Below are positions 25,290 through 31,218 of a stretch of DNA of 31,218 nucleotides, piece after piece. Both the position numbers and the translations under genes were made by a program. Below the pieces are notes generated by a model, which worked only from the letters and a program-made list of their open reading frames with translations, made no database searches and was not told the DNA's origin. This DNA is from an uncultured Agitococcus sp. Its GTDB lineage: Bacteria > Pseudomonadota > Gammaproteobacteria > Pseudomonadales > Moraxellaceae. Each line of letters begins with the position of its first letter. The stretch's first letter is position 1. The stretch covers positions 1 through 31,218 of the forward strand of contig NZ_CALETI010000206.1 in the NCBI RefSeq assembly GCF_937920075.1, given 5' to 3'.

Positions 25290-26342
25290 ATGCGGCTTAT
25301 TTTGGCTGCGGCCTCATTATCTTTAGCGCTTGTTTCAACATCTGCCCATAGCGACAACAATAATAACAATCAGCTAGGACTAGAGCCTAATGATAGTGGT
25401 TGGTCGCTTAATCTCGACAATGATTTGTTTACCCCACACAAGCAAGATCGGGATTATACAGGTGGATTAAATATGACTTTTGCGGGTCAACGTGTCAAAG
25501 ACTGGCCTGTTTCAGTTAATGGTGTGTTAAGTGCCGTTAATCAAGGCTTGGGCATTGAACATCCTGATAGTTTGCATTTGCATAGTTTACAAATTGGTGT
25601 GGCTGCTTTCTCACCAGAAGATATTCAACAAGCACAGATTGTCAACGATGACCGTCCTTATGCCAGTTTAATCTATTTAGCAAATTCTCAATTACAGGTG
25701 TTGAATGACAATACCGCTAATCAAACTACCTTAACGGTAGGGATTTTGGGAACTAGAGCAGCACAATTGCTACAAGAAGGCATTCATCAACTGACAGGCT
25801 CTGAACCGCCACAAGGTTGGCAACATCAAATTGCCAAAGGTGGTGAGCTGACTTTTAAATACAGTTATGCCCATCAACGCTTATGGTACAAACAAGCTAA
25901 CTTGGAGATTAAACAATCTTGTGAAGCCAGCATCGGTTTTTTAACCGAAGGTAATAGTGCAGTTTCGGTACGTTGGGGACGCATTAGCAGCCCATGGTGG
26001 AGTTTTACCCCAGATCGTGCTGAATATTTTGCCCAACCCAGTGTTGGTTTACCTGACCAGTATCGTTATCGCCAACCTGAGTTATATTTATGGGCAGGCG
26101 CAAAAGTGCGGGTACGTGCTTATAATGCTTTTTTACAAGGTCAATTTAGAGACAGTGAATTTACTTATCCACAAAATGATGTTGAGCCTGTCTTAGTCGA
26201 ATCGTGGTTAGGTGTTACCAAACAAGTGAGTGAACACTACCGTTTGAGTTGGGTCTGGCGTTATCAAAGTGCTGAACTAAAACAAGGTCACGGTCATCGT
26301 GATTTAATTTGGGGCAGTGTGATGATTAACCGTGATTTTTAG
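25290..26342 (+). CDS. LpxR-like outer-membrane lipid A deacylase
   Basis: LpxR/DUF2219-type outer-membrane barrel; Salmonella LpxR removes the 3'-acyloxyacyl chain of lipid A using Ca2+. It has 350 residues from the ATG at 25290, which has GAGG 6 nt upstream. ATGs at 25272 and 25278 would spoil the signal peptide (residues 1 to about 21, LILAAASLSLALVSTSAHS). Family marks: LNLDNDLFTPHKQDRDYTGG near the mature N-terminus, VNDDRPYASLIYL with the conserved Arg-Pro-Tyr, and a terminal GHRDLIWGSVMINRDF strand ending in Phe as outer-membrane barrels do. Substrate not provable here. It is a monocistronic, plus-strand gene convergent with the nucleotidyltransferase set. Confidence 0.8.
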   Translation: MRLILAAASLSLALVSTSAHSDNNNNNQLGLEPNDSGWSLNLDNDLFTPHKQDRDYTGGLNMTFAGQRVKDWPVSVNGVLSAVNQGLGIEHPDSLHLHSLQIGVAAFSPEDIQQAQIVNDDRPYASLIYLANSQLQVLNDNTANQTTLTVGILGTRAAQLLQEGIHQLTGSEPPQGWQHQIAKGGELTFKYSYAHQRLWYKQANLEIKQSCEASIGFLTEGNSAVSVRWGRISSPWWSFTPDRAEYFAQPSVGLPDQYRYRQPELYLWAGAKVRVRAYNAFLQGQFRDSEFTYPQNDVEPVLVESWLGVTKQVSEHYRLSWVWRYQSAELKQGHGHRDLIWGSVMINRDF

Positions 26343-26469
26343 TACTCTCTAACGCTTGATGTTGGGCTGGCTGCCAATGGCCTTCGGCATAGGCTTTGGC
26401 ATCACGTACATCCCAAATAATATCCGTGGCTTGTGGTTGAAAATCGGTAATGGTTAAATGCGTAATCAT
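26326..26469 (-). pseudogene. Truncated rhodanese-domain ORF (47 codons)
   Basis: The ATG at 26469 overlaps the stop of the nucleotidyltransferase gene (ATGA), and the ORF reads 47 residues to a TAA inside the lpxR-like 3' end. Residues 17-40 (IIWDVRDAKAYAEGHWQPA and on) match the start of a rhodanese domain (xxDVRxxxxYxxGHxxxA). The downstream half with the active-site cysteine loop is missing. The last seven codons are antisense to lpxR-like sequence, so the gene appears cut off at the junction. It could be a small working protein, but a remnant of a larger gene is more likely. Confidence 0.6.
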
Positions 26470-27221
26470 GTCATGTCTCTTGGTAAGCCGTATTCATCTA
26501 AATGCATTTCTTGCTCTGTGCGCTGGGTAGCTAATAATCCTAAATCTAAAGCTAACGCATCTATCCCATCAATAATTAATGCTTTTTTACTGATGTGCAA
26601 AGCATCAAAACATTTTTGACGATATTCTGGTTTTTGTTGAAAATTATTTAACGCCCGAAACAAAGGCTTTTTTACATCATACGCTGCTTCCGCTTTATCA
26701 AAAGCCAATTGTGGAATATGAGATGCTAACCTTAGCATGGCCAAATCTATTAAATCTCTTGACTCTACAGCCGTATCATTCCACCGATCTGCATTAGCCA
26801 ATAATTTTTCACAACAACGATCAACAAAACTCAAACAAGGGATATTTAACCAATTTAAATAAACGGGTGATTCTAAATGGATACGCGCTTCAGCAATAAT
26901 CTCAAACTTTATCAAGGTGTTATCTATCACCACAGGAAATCTAATACCATATTGATCGGCTTTAATTTCTCTAGGTAATTGTATGCCTTGAACGCTTTGA
27001 AAAATCGCTTGATAACCTTCTTCCATTATTTTGCTGCGTAAATACCGATAATGTTCACCGACAGGACAAACAAAATCTATATCTTTACTCCAACGATATT
27101 CGTTATACGCTAAGGCAAGTAAGGTACCGCCACCAAAGTAGGCAGAAGCTTTTTGAAAAAAGTCTACGTTTAAAGCTAACAATACTTGTGAGATTTTTTG
27201 ATGAAATTCAAGGGCAAACAT
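26466..27221 (-). CDS. AbiEii-like nucleotidyltransferase
   Basis: Nucleotidyltransferase-fold protein of the AbiEii/AbiGii type, 251 residues. Seen: GGGT at residues 30-33, then RWSKDIDF with acidic D47 and D49, the G-S/T...D-x-D core that binds Mg-NTP. A later acidic strand reads IKFEII (E107). The C-terminal helical signature K139-LLANADR then R155-DLIDL is typical of AbiEii proteins. Characterised AbiEii members are toxins of type IV modules that transfer nucleotides to tRNA. The ATG at 27221 is preferred over the TTG at 27230. The gene overlaps an upstream 71-residue gene by 14 nt and a downstream rhodanese fragment by 4 nt. No large AbiEi-like antitoxin is present. Family is likely; toxicity is unproven. 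Confidence 0.75.
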   Translation of the reverse strand: MFALEFHQKISQVLLALNVDFFQKASAYFGGGTLLALAYNEYRWSKDIDFVCPVGEHYRYLRSKIMEEGYQAIFQSVQGIQLPREIKADQYGIRFPVVIDNTLIKFEIIAEARIHLESPVYLNWLNIPCLSFVDRCCEKLLANADRWNDTAVESRDLIDLAMLRLASHIPQLAFDKAEAAYDVKKPLFRALNNFQQKPEYRQKCFDALHISKKALIIDGIDALALDLGLLATQRTEQEMHLDEYGLPRDMT

Positions 27222-27423
27222 CAATAACAATCCATGATTTTTTGTCAGTTGCTAACTTTTGCACAAACGCCAACTCTTCACCTGTTAAATCTGCTAAAAC
27301 ACCCCGATAATGCCAACCACGTTCATAAAGAGACAAGATTTCATCTTCTGTTAACGCAGTCAAAGCAGAATGCTGCCAAGCAATAGCTTGCAGGAATGGC
27401 AAATGTTGCGGTTGCTCATACAT
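27208..27423 (-). CDS. Small protein of unknown function upstream of the nucleotidyltransferase
   Basis: 71 residues; I do not recognise a named family. It is mostly helical by eye and slightly acidic, with a motif LYERGWHYRGVLADLTGEE at about residues 31-49 and a short hydrophobic tail (SWIVIDV). No DNA-binding helix-turn-helix is evident. ATG at 27423 has GAGGG about 10 nt upstream. Its 3' end overlaps the nucleotidyltransferase start by 14 nt, indicating coupled translation and a shared task, perhaps as partner or neutraliser. It is much shorter than the usual AbiEi antitoxin. The 46-nt gap to the upstream flavodoxin-like gene suggests it may be read from that operon. Confidence 0.7.
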   Translation of the reverse strand: MYEQPQHLPFLQAIAWQHSALTALTEDEILSLYERGWHYRGVLADLTGEELAFVQKLATDKKSWIVIDVCP

Positions 27424-27469
27424 GAGGTGTTATCCCTCTTTTTAGTAGCTAGCCTCTGATAATCATAGC

Positions 27470-28018
27470 CTAATTTATTATTCGCTGCACAGTTTTGGCA
27501 ATATGCTGACCAAACCATTCGGCCGTTCTTAAATCACCAATCGGCGGGGTCACATCAACAGGTGCGCTATCAGATTGCGCCATTAAGCCCATATAACTGC
27601 CCATACGGTTTAAATCTTCAGGTTGTGTACCCGTTGGCATCAACGGCATTCCTGCCCACAACATTCCATGCTGCATAGCAAATAATTGAATTTGTTGCAA
27701 AACTGCCAGTTTGTCGCCACTTAATCCGCCAGAATTGGTGAAACCTGCGGCTAATTTTCCTTGCCAACTTTGCTCTAACCACACCTTTGAGGTGTCATCC
27801 ATAAAAGTTTTAAAGGGAGCTGAAACACAGCCCATATAAGTTGGACAACCAAAAATAATCGCATCGGCATTGGCTAACACTTGCCAATCAATATTATCAA
27901 CCGATAACAAATAGCTATCTACATCGGCAATTTGGCTAATGCCCAAAGCAATATATTCGGCTAATTTGGCGGTATGGCCATAACCACTGTGATAAACGAT
28001 AACAATATTTTTTGCCAT
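27470..28018 (-). CDS. Flavodoxin-fold NAD(P)H:quinone oxidoreductase-like protein
   Basis: 182 residues from the ATG at 28018 (MAKNIVIVYHSGYGHTAKLAEYIALG). The HSGYGHT loop is the FMN phosphate-binding site of flavodoxin/WrbA-like reductases, followed by ADAIIFGCPTYMG, which stacks on the flavin, and FTNSGGLSGDKL. Such proteins reduce quinones or other electrophiles by two electrons; the physiological substrate is unknown. Its start shares one base with the pgeF stop (TAATG), so the two are translationally coupled. The longer ORF reading from 28105 is the pgeF frame overlap and is not used. Confidence 0.85.
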   Translation of the reverse strand: MAKNIVIVYHSGYGHTAKLAEYIALGISQIADVDSYLLSVDNIDWQVLANADAIIFGCPTYMGCVSAPFKTFMDDTSKVWLEQSWQGKLAAGFTNSGGLSGDKLAVLQQIQLFAMQHGMLWAGMPLMPTGTQPEDLNRMGSYMGLMAQSDSAPVDVTPPIGDLRTAEWFGQHIAKTVQRIIN

Positions 28019-28779
28019 TATGCTAACCAAATAACTGAGGCCATACGTCCTGTTGTTTGCTCTCGACGATAAGAAAAAAATCTTTCTTGATCGGTGACAG
28101 TACATAAATTACCACCACTAATCATCCCAATACCTGCTTTCATTAAACGTTGACGGGCTAAATCATAAATATCTGCTAAATATTTACCATTGGCTTTAAC
28201 GGTAAATGCACTTTCGGCGGCAGGATCAACACGCAAAAACGCATCTCGCACATCAGAACCGACTTCAAACGCTGTTGTACCAATGGCAGGCCCTAGCCAA
28301 CACATCACTTCCGCAGGATTAAGAAATTTTGCCAAAGTATTTTCTAAAATACCATTGGACAAACCACGCCAACCTGCATGAGCGACGGCAACACGATGGC
28401 CACTTTGATCACAAAAGAATACTGGCAAACAATCAGCGGTCATCACCACACAAGGCAAACCACGTTGAGTGGTAGTCACTGCATCGGCTTCGGGTACAGT
28501 TTGGGCGCGGCGTTTAGGCTCACTAAATGCATCTACCACGTCCGTTCCATGTACTTGTTGCAACCATTGAGGTGGGCCACAAGGGGCAATTTCATTTAAG
28601 GCAATTAATAACTTACGACGATTTTCTACAACTTTGCTTGGCTCATCACCCACATGAAAGGCCAAATTAAAACTATCATAGGGAGCGTCACTACAACCAC
28701 CTATACGTGTCGTTACCACTGCACAAACATTGGTTGGTGCTGGCCATTCTGGCTTAATAAAAGAGTCTTTTAAACTCAT
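28018..28779 (-). CDS. pgeF: Peptidoglycan editing factor PgeF (YfiH/LACC1 family)
   Basis: Cytoplasmic enzyme of the YfiH/LACC1 family, reported to remove wrongly incorporated L-Ser from UDP-MurNAc peptides; relatives act on purine nucleosides. It has 253 residues. The metal/active-site set is visible: H77 (QVHGTD), C117 (TADCLP) and H134 (VAHAGWRG), with the typical N-terminal TTRIGGCSDAPYDSFNLA and C-terminal FFSYRREQTTGRMASVIWL. The ATG at 28779 has an AGGA about 9 nt upstream. In E. coli this gene sits next to clpB; here they are separated by about 3 kb of other genes. Confidence 0.93.
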   Translation of the reverse strand: MSLKDSFIKPEWPAPTNVCAVVTTRIGGCSDAPYDSFNLAFHVGDEPSKVVENRRKLLIALNEIAPCGPPQWLQQVHGTDVVDAFSEPKRRAQTVPEADAVTTTQRGLPCVVMTADCLPVFFCDQSGHRVAVAHAGWRGLSNGILENTLAKFLNPAEVMCWLGPAIGTTAFEVGSDVRDAFLRVDPAAESAFTVKANGKYLADIYDLARQRLMKAGIGMISGGNLCTVTDQERFFSYRREQTTGRMASVIWLA

Positions 28780-28906
28780 AGGAAGATTCCTTTAGAGTAT
28801 AGATACTTACTCATTAGAGAACTTTAAGGTTGGGATAAAGAGAATTGTGGCTTTTTAAGCATCACATACAGAAATAATAACTACTTAATTTGCAAAACTA
28901 GCACGA

Positions 28907-28935
28907 ATTATAAATTAAAATCACGGTTTTGTCGG
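28907..28935 (-). promoter_or_regulatory. Candidate promoter of pgeF operon
   Basis: On the minus strand, CCGACA (28930-28935), 17 bp, then a perfect TATAAT (28907-28912). It leaves a leader of about 120 nt before pgeF. Just upstream, GGTTTTGT / ACAAAACC forms an 8-bp stem with a 20-nt loop (28925-28960) that could mark the end of the pbpC transcript. Confidence 0.55.
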
Positions 28936-28970
28936 ACAATAAATATAGACTTACAAAACCAATCTTCTAA

Positions 28971-31082
28971 TTATTGACCATTTTCTTTACCACGCACTTC
29001 AAAACGCACTTGTGCGCGTACTTGACCTTGTAAATTCTTGAGTTGTAATAGATAACGACCACGTTTTGGTTGCCACCCATACTCTTGTTGAGCTGAGGCC
29101 AAGTGCTGATCGTTTAACCAAAAGCTCAACTGCTCGCCCCCTGTTTTTGCTTTAAAAAACACTTTTTGATAAATTTTGGGCATATCAGGGTCTAAGGCAA
29201 TAATCGTGTTAGTAACAGGATAAACCATTTCAGGAACATTATTTGGCCAATAACTGACTTTTGTCTGTTCAGTGCCATCAATAAACCATTCTTGATAATT
29301 GGGCTGAGCAAAGCCTTCAAACTCAACCGATTGTTGATGTACACCTTTAGGGGGCTGTGGTGCAAATGATTGTCCCGCACCTGCTTCTAAATAATTCATC
29401 ACCATTTGCCAAACGGGTGCTGCACCTGTCATTCCCGACACATCACGCATTGGCAAACCTTGCATATTGCCCACCCACACCGCCACCGTAAATCGCCTTG
29501 AAAACCCCACACACCAGTTATCACGCATATCTTTACTGGTTCCTGTTTTTACCGCCGACCAAAATGGCGTGGCTAATGGATTTTCATAACCAAAGGTTAA
29601 ACTGCGTGCATTTCGATCACTCAGAATATCTGCCACAATAAAACTGGCTTGAGGCGATAAAATCGTTTTTGTTGGACTGGTTGGAGGGGATAATTCTAAA
29701 GTTGCCTCGCTAAATTGTCCTTGATTGGCTAAGGCACGATAGGCATTGGCTAATTGCCACACATTAATATCTGCGCCACCCAAGGCTAAGGCATTGCCAT
29801 AATAATCGGCTTGTTGCTCCAACAAAAAACCAAGTTCATTGAGCATCTTCCAAAAATTTTCTAAACCAACTTTATTGAGTGTTAATACGGCGGGAATATT
29901 TAATGAACTGGCTAAAGCACGGCGGGCAATCACTGCGCCTTTAAAGTCTTTTTCGTAATTTTGTGGCACATATAAACCTTGTTCGGTGCTGATATTTAAG
30001 GCTTGGTCATCTAACACAGAAGCAGCCGTTAATAAGTTATTTTCAAACGCCAAACCATACAAAAAAGGCTTGAGTGTTGAACCTGCTTGGCGTGGCGCAT
30101 AAATTCCGTCCACCCAAACTTTATCTTCAACCAAACCACTATTTGCCACATAAGCCAACACTTCACCTGTTTGATTATTGAGTACCAATACTGCCCCTGC
30201 ATTGGCTTTTTGTGCAGCTAATGAGGCTAACTGGCTACGTAAGGCTTGATAACTAAAGTCTTGTAAGTTTTTATCTAGGCTAGTTTGATAAATTTGATTG
30301 GCTTGGGTTAATAAACGTGCGGCCAAACTTAAACTATCAGCACGTTGCTCTATAGGTAAACGCCGTTGGCTGAGTTGTTGAAAAGCTAATTCTTTGACCT
30401 CTTGGCAATCGGCTTGATAACCAGCATTGATTAACACACAAGCACGATCGGCAATCCGTTGAATACTGGCATTAGGTGCTGCCAACAAACTGACTAATAA
30501 AATGCTTTCTTCTTTGTTTAAACCACGCGGCCATTTGCCAAACAAGGCCAAACTAGCAGTGCTGACACCTTGTAAATCGCCACGCCACACCATTAAATTG
30601 ATATAGGCTTCAAGGATTTGTGCTTTTGTCCATGTTTTTTCGAGCTGACGCGCGGCTTGTAGTTGTTGCCATTTACGTTTAAGACTACGACCACCTGTTT
30701 GCCATGATAACTTAGGGTCAAGCATCGCGGTTAATTGCATGGTTAAGGTGCTTGCACCACGCGCTTTTTGCCCTGTTACATAGCTGACTGCCGAACGGCT
30801 CACCGCCCCCCAATCGACACCATGATGACGATAAAAATCACGATCTTCGACAAATAACAAAGCATCAATTAACGCAGGTGATACTTCTTCTAATGGCGTC
30901 CATTCAAAGCGATGTTGTTGTTTATTAAGACGTTGATAAGCTAATACTTGGCCATGTCGATCTAATAAGCGGCCATAAGAAGATTGCCATTGTTGTTGGA
31001 TTTGGGAAAATGTTGGCGGTTGAGAGGCTTGGGCTATTGCTATCAACAACCATAATCCAATAACCCATAAACTCCTTAACAT
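28971..31082 (-). CDS. pbpC: Penicillin-binding protein 1C
   Basis: Bifunctional class A peptidoglycan synthase, anchored in the inner membrane; 703 residues (E. coli PbpC 770). Membrane anchor/signal at about 1-19. The glycosyltransferase domain has catalytic E79 in VEDRDFYRHHGVDW and GASTLTMQL near 110. The transpeptidase domain has S335-TLK, SLN (SSLNIPAV) and K512-TGTS. The C-terminal PBP1C-specific beta domain occupies the last 90 residues or so. The ATG at 31082 has AGGA 7 nt upstream. In E. coli it follows yfhM, an alpha-2-macroglobulin gene. Here a terminator stem lies immediately before its ribosome binding site. Confidence 0.95.
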   Translation of the reverse strand: MLRSLWVIGLWLLIAIAQASQPPTFSQIQQQWQSSYGRLLDRHGQVLAYQRLNKQQHRFEWTPLEEVSPALIDALLFVEDRDFYRHHGVDWGAVSRSAVSYVTGQKARGASTLTMQLTAMLDPKLSWQTGGRSLKRKWQQLQAARQLEKTWTKAQILEAYINLMVWRGDLQGVSTASLALFGKWPRGLNKEESILLVSLLAAPNASIQRIADRACVLINAGYQADCQEVKELAFQQLSQRRLPIEQRADSLSLAARLLTQANQIYQTSLDKNLQDFSYQALRSQLASLAAQKANAGAVLVLNNQTGEVLAYVANSGLVEDKVWVDGIYAPRQAGSTLKPFLYGLAFENNLLTAASVLDDQALNISTEQGLYVPQNYEKDFKGAVIARRALASSLNIPAVLTLNKVGLENFWKMLNELGFLLEQQADYYGNALALGGADINVWQLANAYRALANQGQFSEATLELSPPTSPTKTILSPQASFIVADILSDRNARSLTFGYENPLATPFWSAVKTGTSKDMRDNWCVGFSRRFTVAVWVGNMQGLPMRDVSGMTGAAPVWQMVMNYLEAGAGQSFAPQPPKGVHQQSVEFEGFAQPNYQEWFIDGTEQTKVSYWPNNVPEMVYPVTNTIIALDPDMPKIYQKVFFKAKTGGEQLSFWLNDQHLASAQQEYGWQPKRGRYLLQLKNLQGQVRAQVRFEVRGKENGQ

Positions 31083-31093
31083 GTCATATTCCT

Positions 31094-31129
31094 AAAAAAC
31101 TAAGGGGCAAAATAATTGCCCCTTAGTTT
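31094..31129 (-). terminator. Strong terminator directly upstream of pbpC
   Basis: A perfect 14-bp inverted repeat (AAACTAAGGGGCAA / TTGCCCCTTAGTTT, 5-nt loop) is followed on the minus strand by a run of six T overlapping the stem end. It begins 34 nt after the stop of the upstream gene and ends right before the pbpC AGGA. On the plus strand ATATTTTT follows, so it could act in both directions. It probably ends the upstream gene, or attenuates pbpC. Confidence 0.8.
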
Positions 31130-31163
31130 ATATTTTTAACACATTAAATTGAATGCGTTAAAT

Positions 31164-31218
31164 TTACTCCCAAATAACTTTTTGTTTTTGGGCAACCCAT
31201 TGCTCACCATGTTTTAAG
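31164..31218 (-). CDS. C-terminus of an upstream gene (partial, 17 residues)
   Basis: The minus strand enters the window in an open frame reading LKHGEQWVAQKQKVIWE then TAA (31164-31166). A terminator follows 34 nt later, as expected of a gene end. By analogy with E. coli yfhM-pbpC it could be the alpha-2-macroglobulin gene, but 17 residues are too few to tell. Confidence 0.5.
   Translation of the reverse strand, partial: LKHGEQWVAQKQKVIWE

Overview
The window is a stretch of gammaproteobacterial chromosome, AT-leaning by eye and almost fully coding. The secE-nusG-rplKAJL-rpoBC run with its leading tRNA/tuf block, the trpE/gph/rpe block and the lptD-surA-pdxA / amgK-murU block are all laid out in ways known from Gammaproteobacteria. 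The closest overall parallels are pseudomonad-like (amgK-murU divergent from lptD-surA-pdxA; rpe, gph and trpE together). I cannot name a genus; a Thiotrichales or Moraxellaceae-like lineage is only a guess.

Region 1 (1-12.5 kb, minus strand) is the transcription/translation superoperon, read right to left. A strong sigma70-type promoter near 12520 drives tRNA-Thr(TGT), tRNA-Tyr(GTA), tRNA-Gly(TCC), tRNA-Thr(GGT) and tuf. These are followed by tRNA-Trp(CCA), secE, nusG, rplK, rplA, rplJ, rplL, rpoB and rpoC (cut by the window edge). Known-type regulatory RNA elements are visible: an L1-site-like stem before rplK, an L10 leader before rplJ, and a terminator-like attenuator between rplL and rpoB. 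rpoC starts at TTG and rplJ at GTG.

Region 2 (12.6-17.5 kb, minus strand) is a likely operon amgK-murU-rpe-gph-trpE: cell-wall sugar recycling (AmgK/MurU), pentose phosphate epimerase, phosphoglycolate phosphatase and anthranilate synthase I. A short leader ORF with two Trp codons lies in front of trpE and suggests attenuation or translational control by tryptophan.

Region 3 (17.6-22.2 kb, plus strand) is lptD-surA-pdxA: outer-membrane LPS insertion, the periplasmic chaperone that helps fold outer-membrane proteins, and pyridoxal phosphate synthesis. It ends in a hairpin and a repeat-like stem-loop facing clpB.

Region 4 (22.4-31.2 kb) holds clpB (minus strand) with a clear heat-shock promoter and an internal GTG start. 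It then has a plus-strand LpxR-like outer-membrane lipid A deacylase gene and a minus-strand set: pbpC, pgeF, a flavodoxin-type oxidoreductase, a 71-residue unknown protein, an AbiEii-like nucleotidyltransferase and a truncated rhodanese domain. In E. coli pgeF lies directly next to clpB; here an accessory segment of about 3 kb separates them. That segment is where the least described content sits: a possible two-gene nucleotidyltransferase module with a non-canonical small partner, and the rhodanese remnant that runs into the end of the lpxR-like gene.
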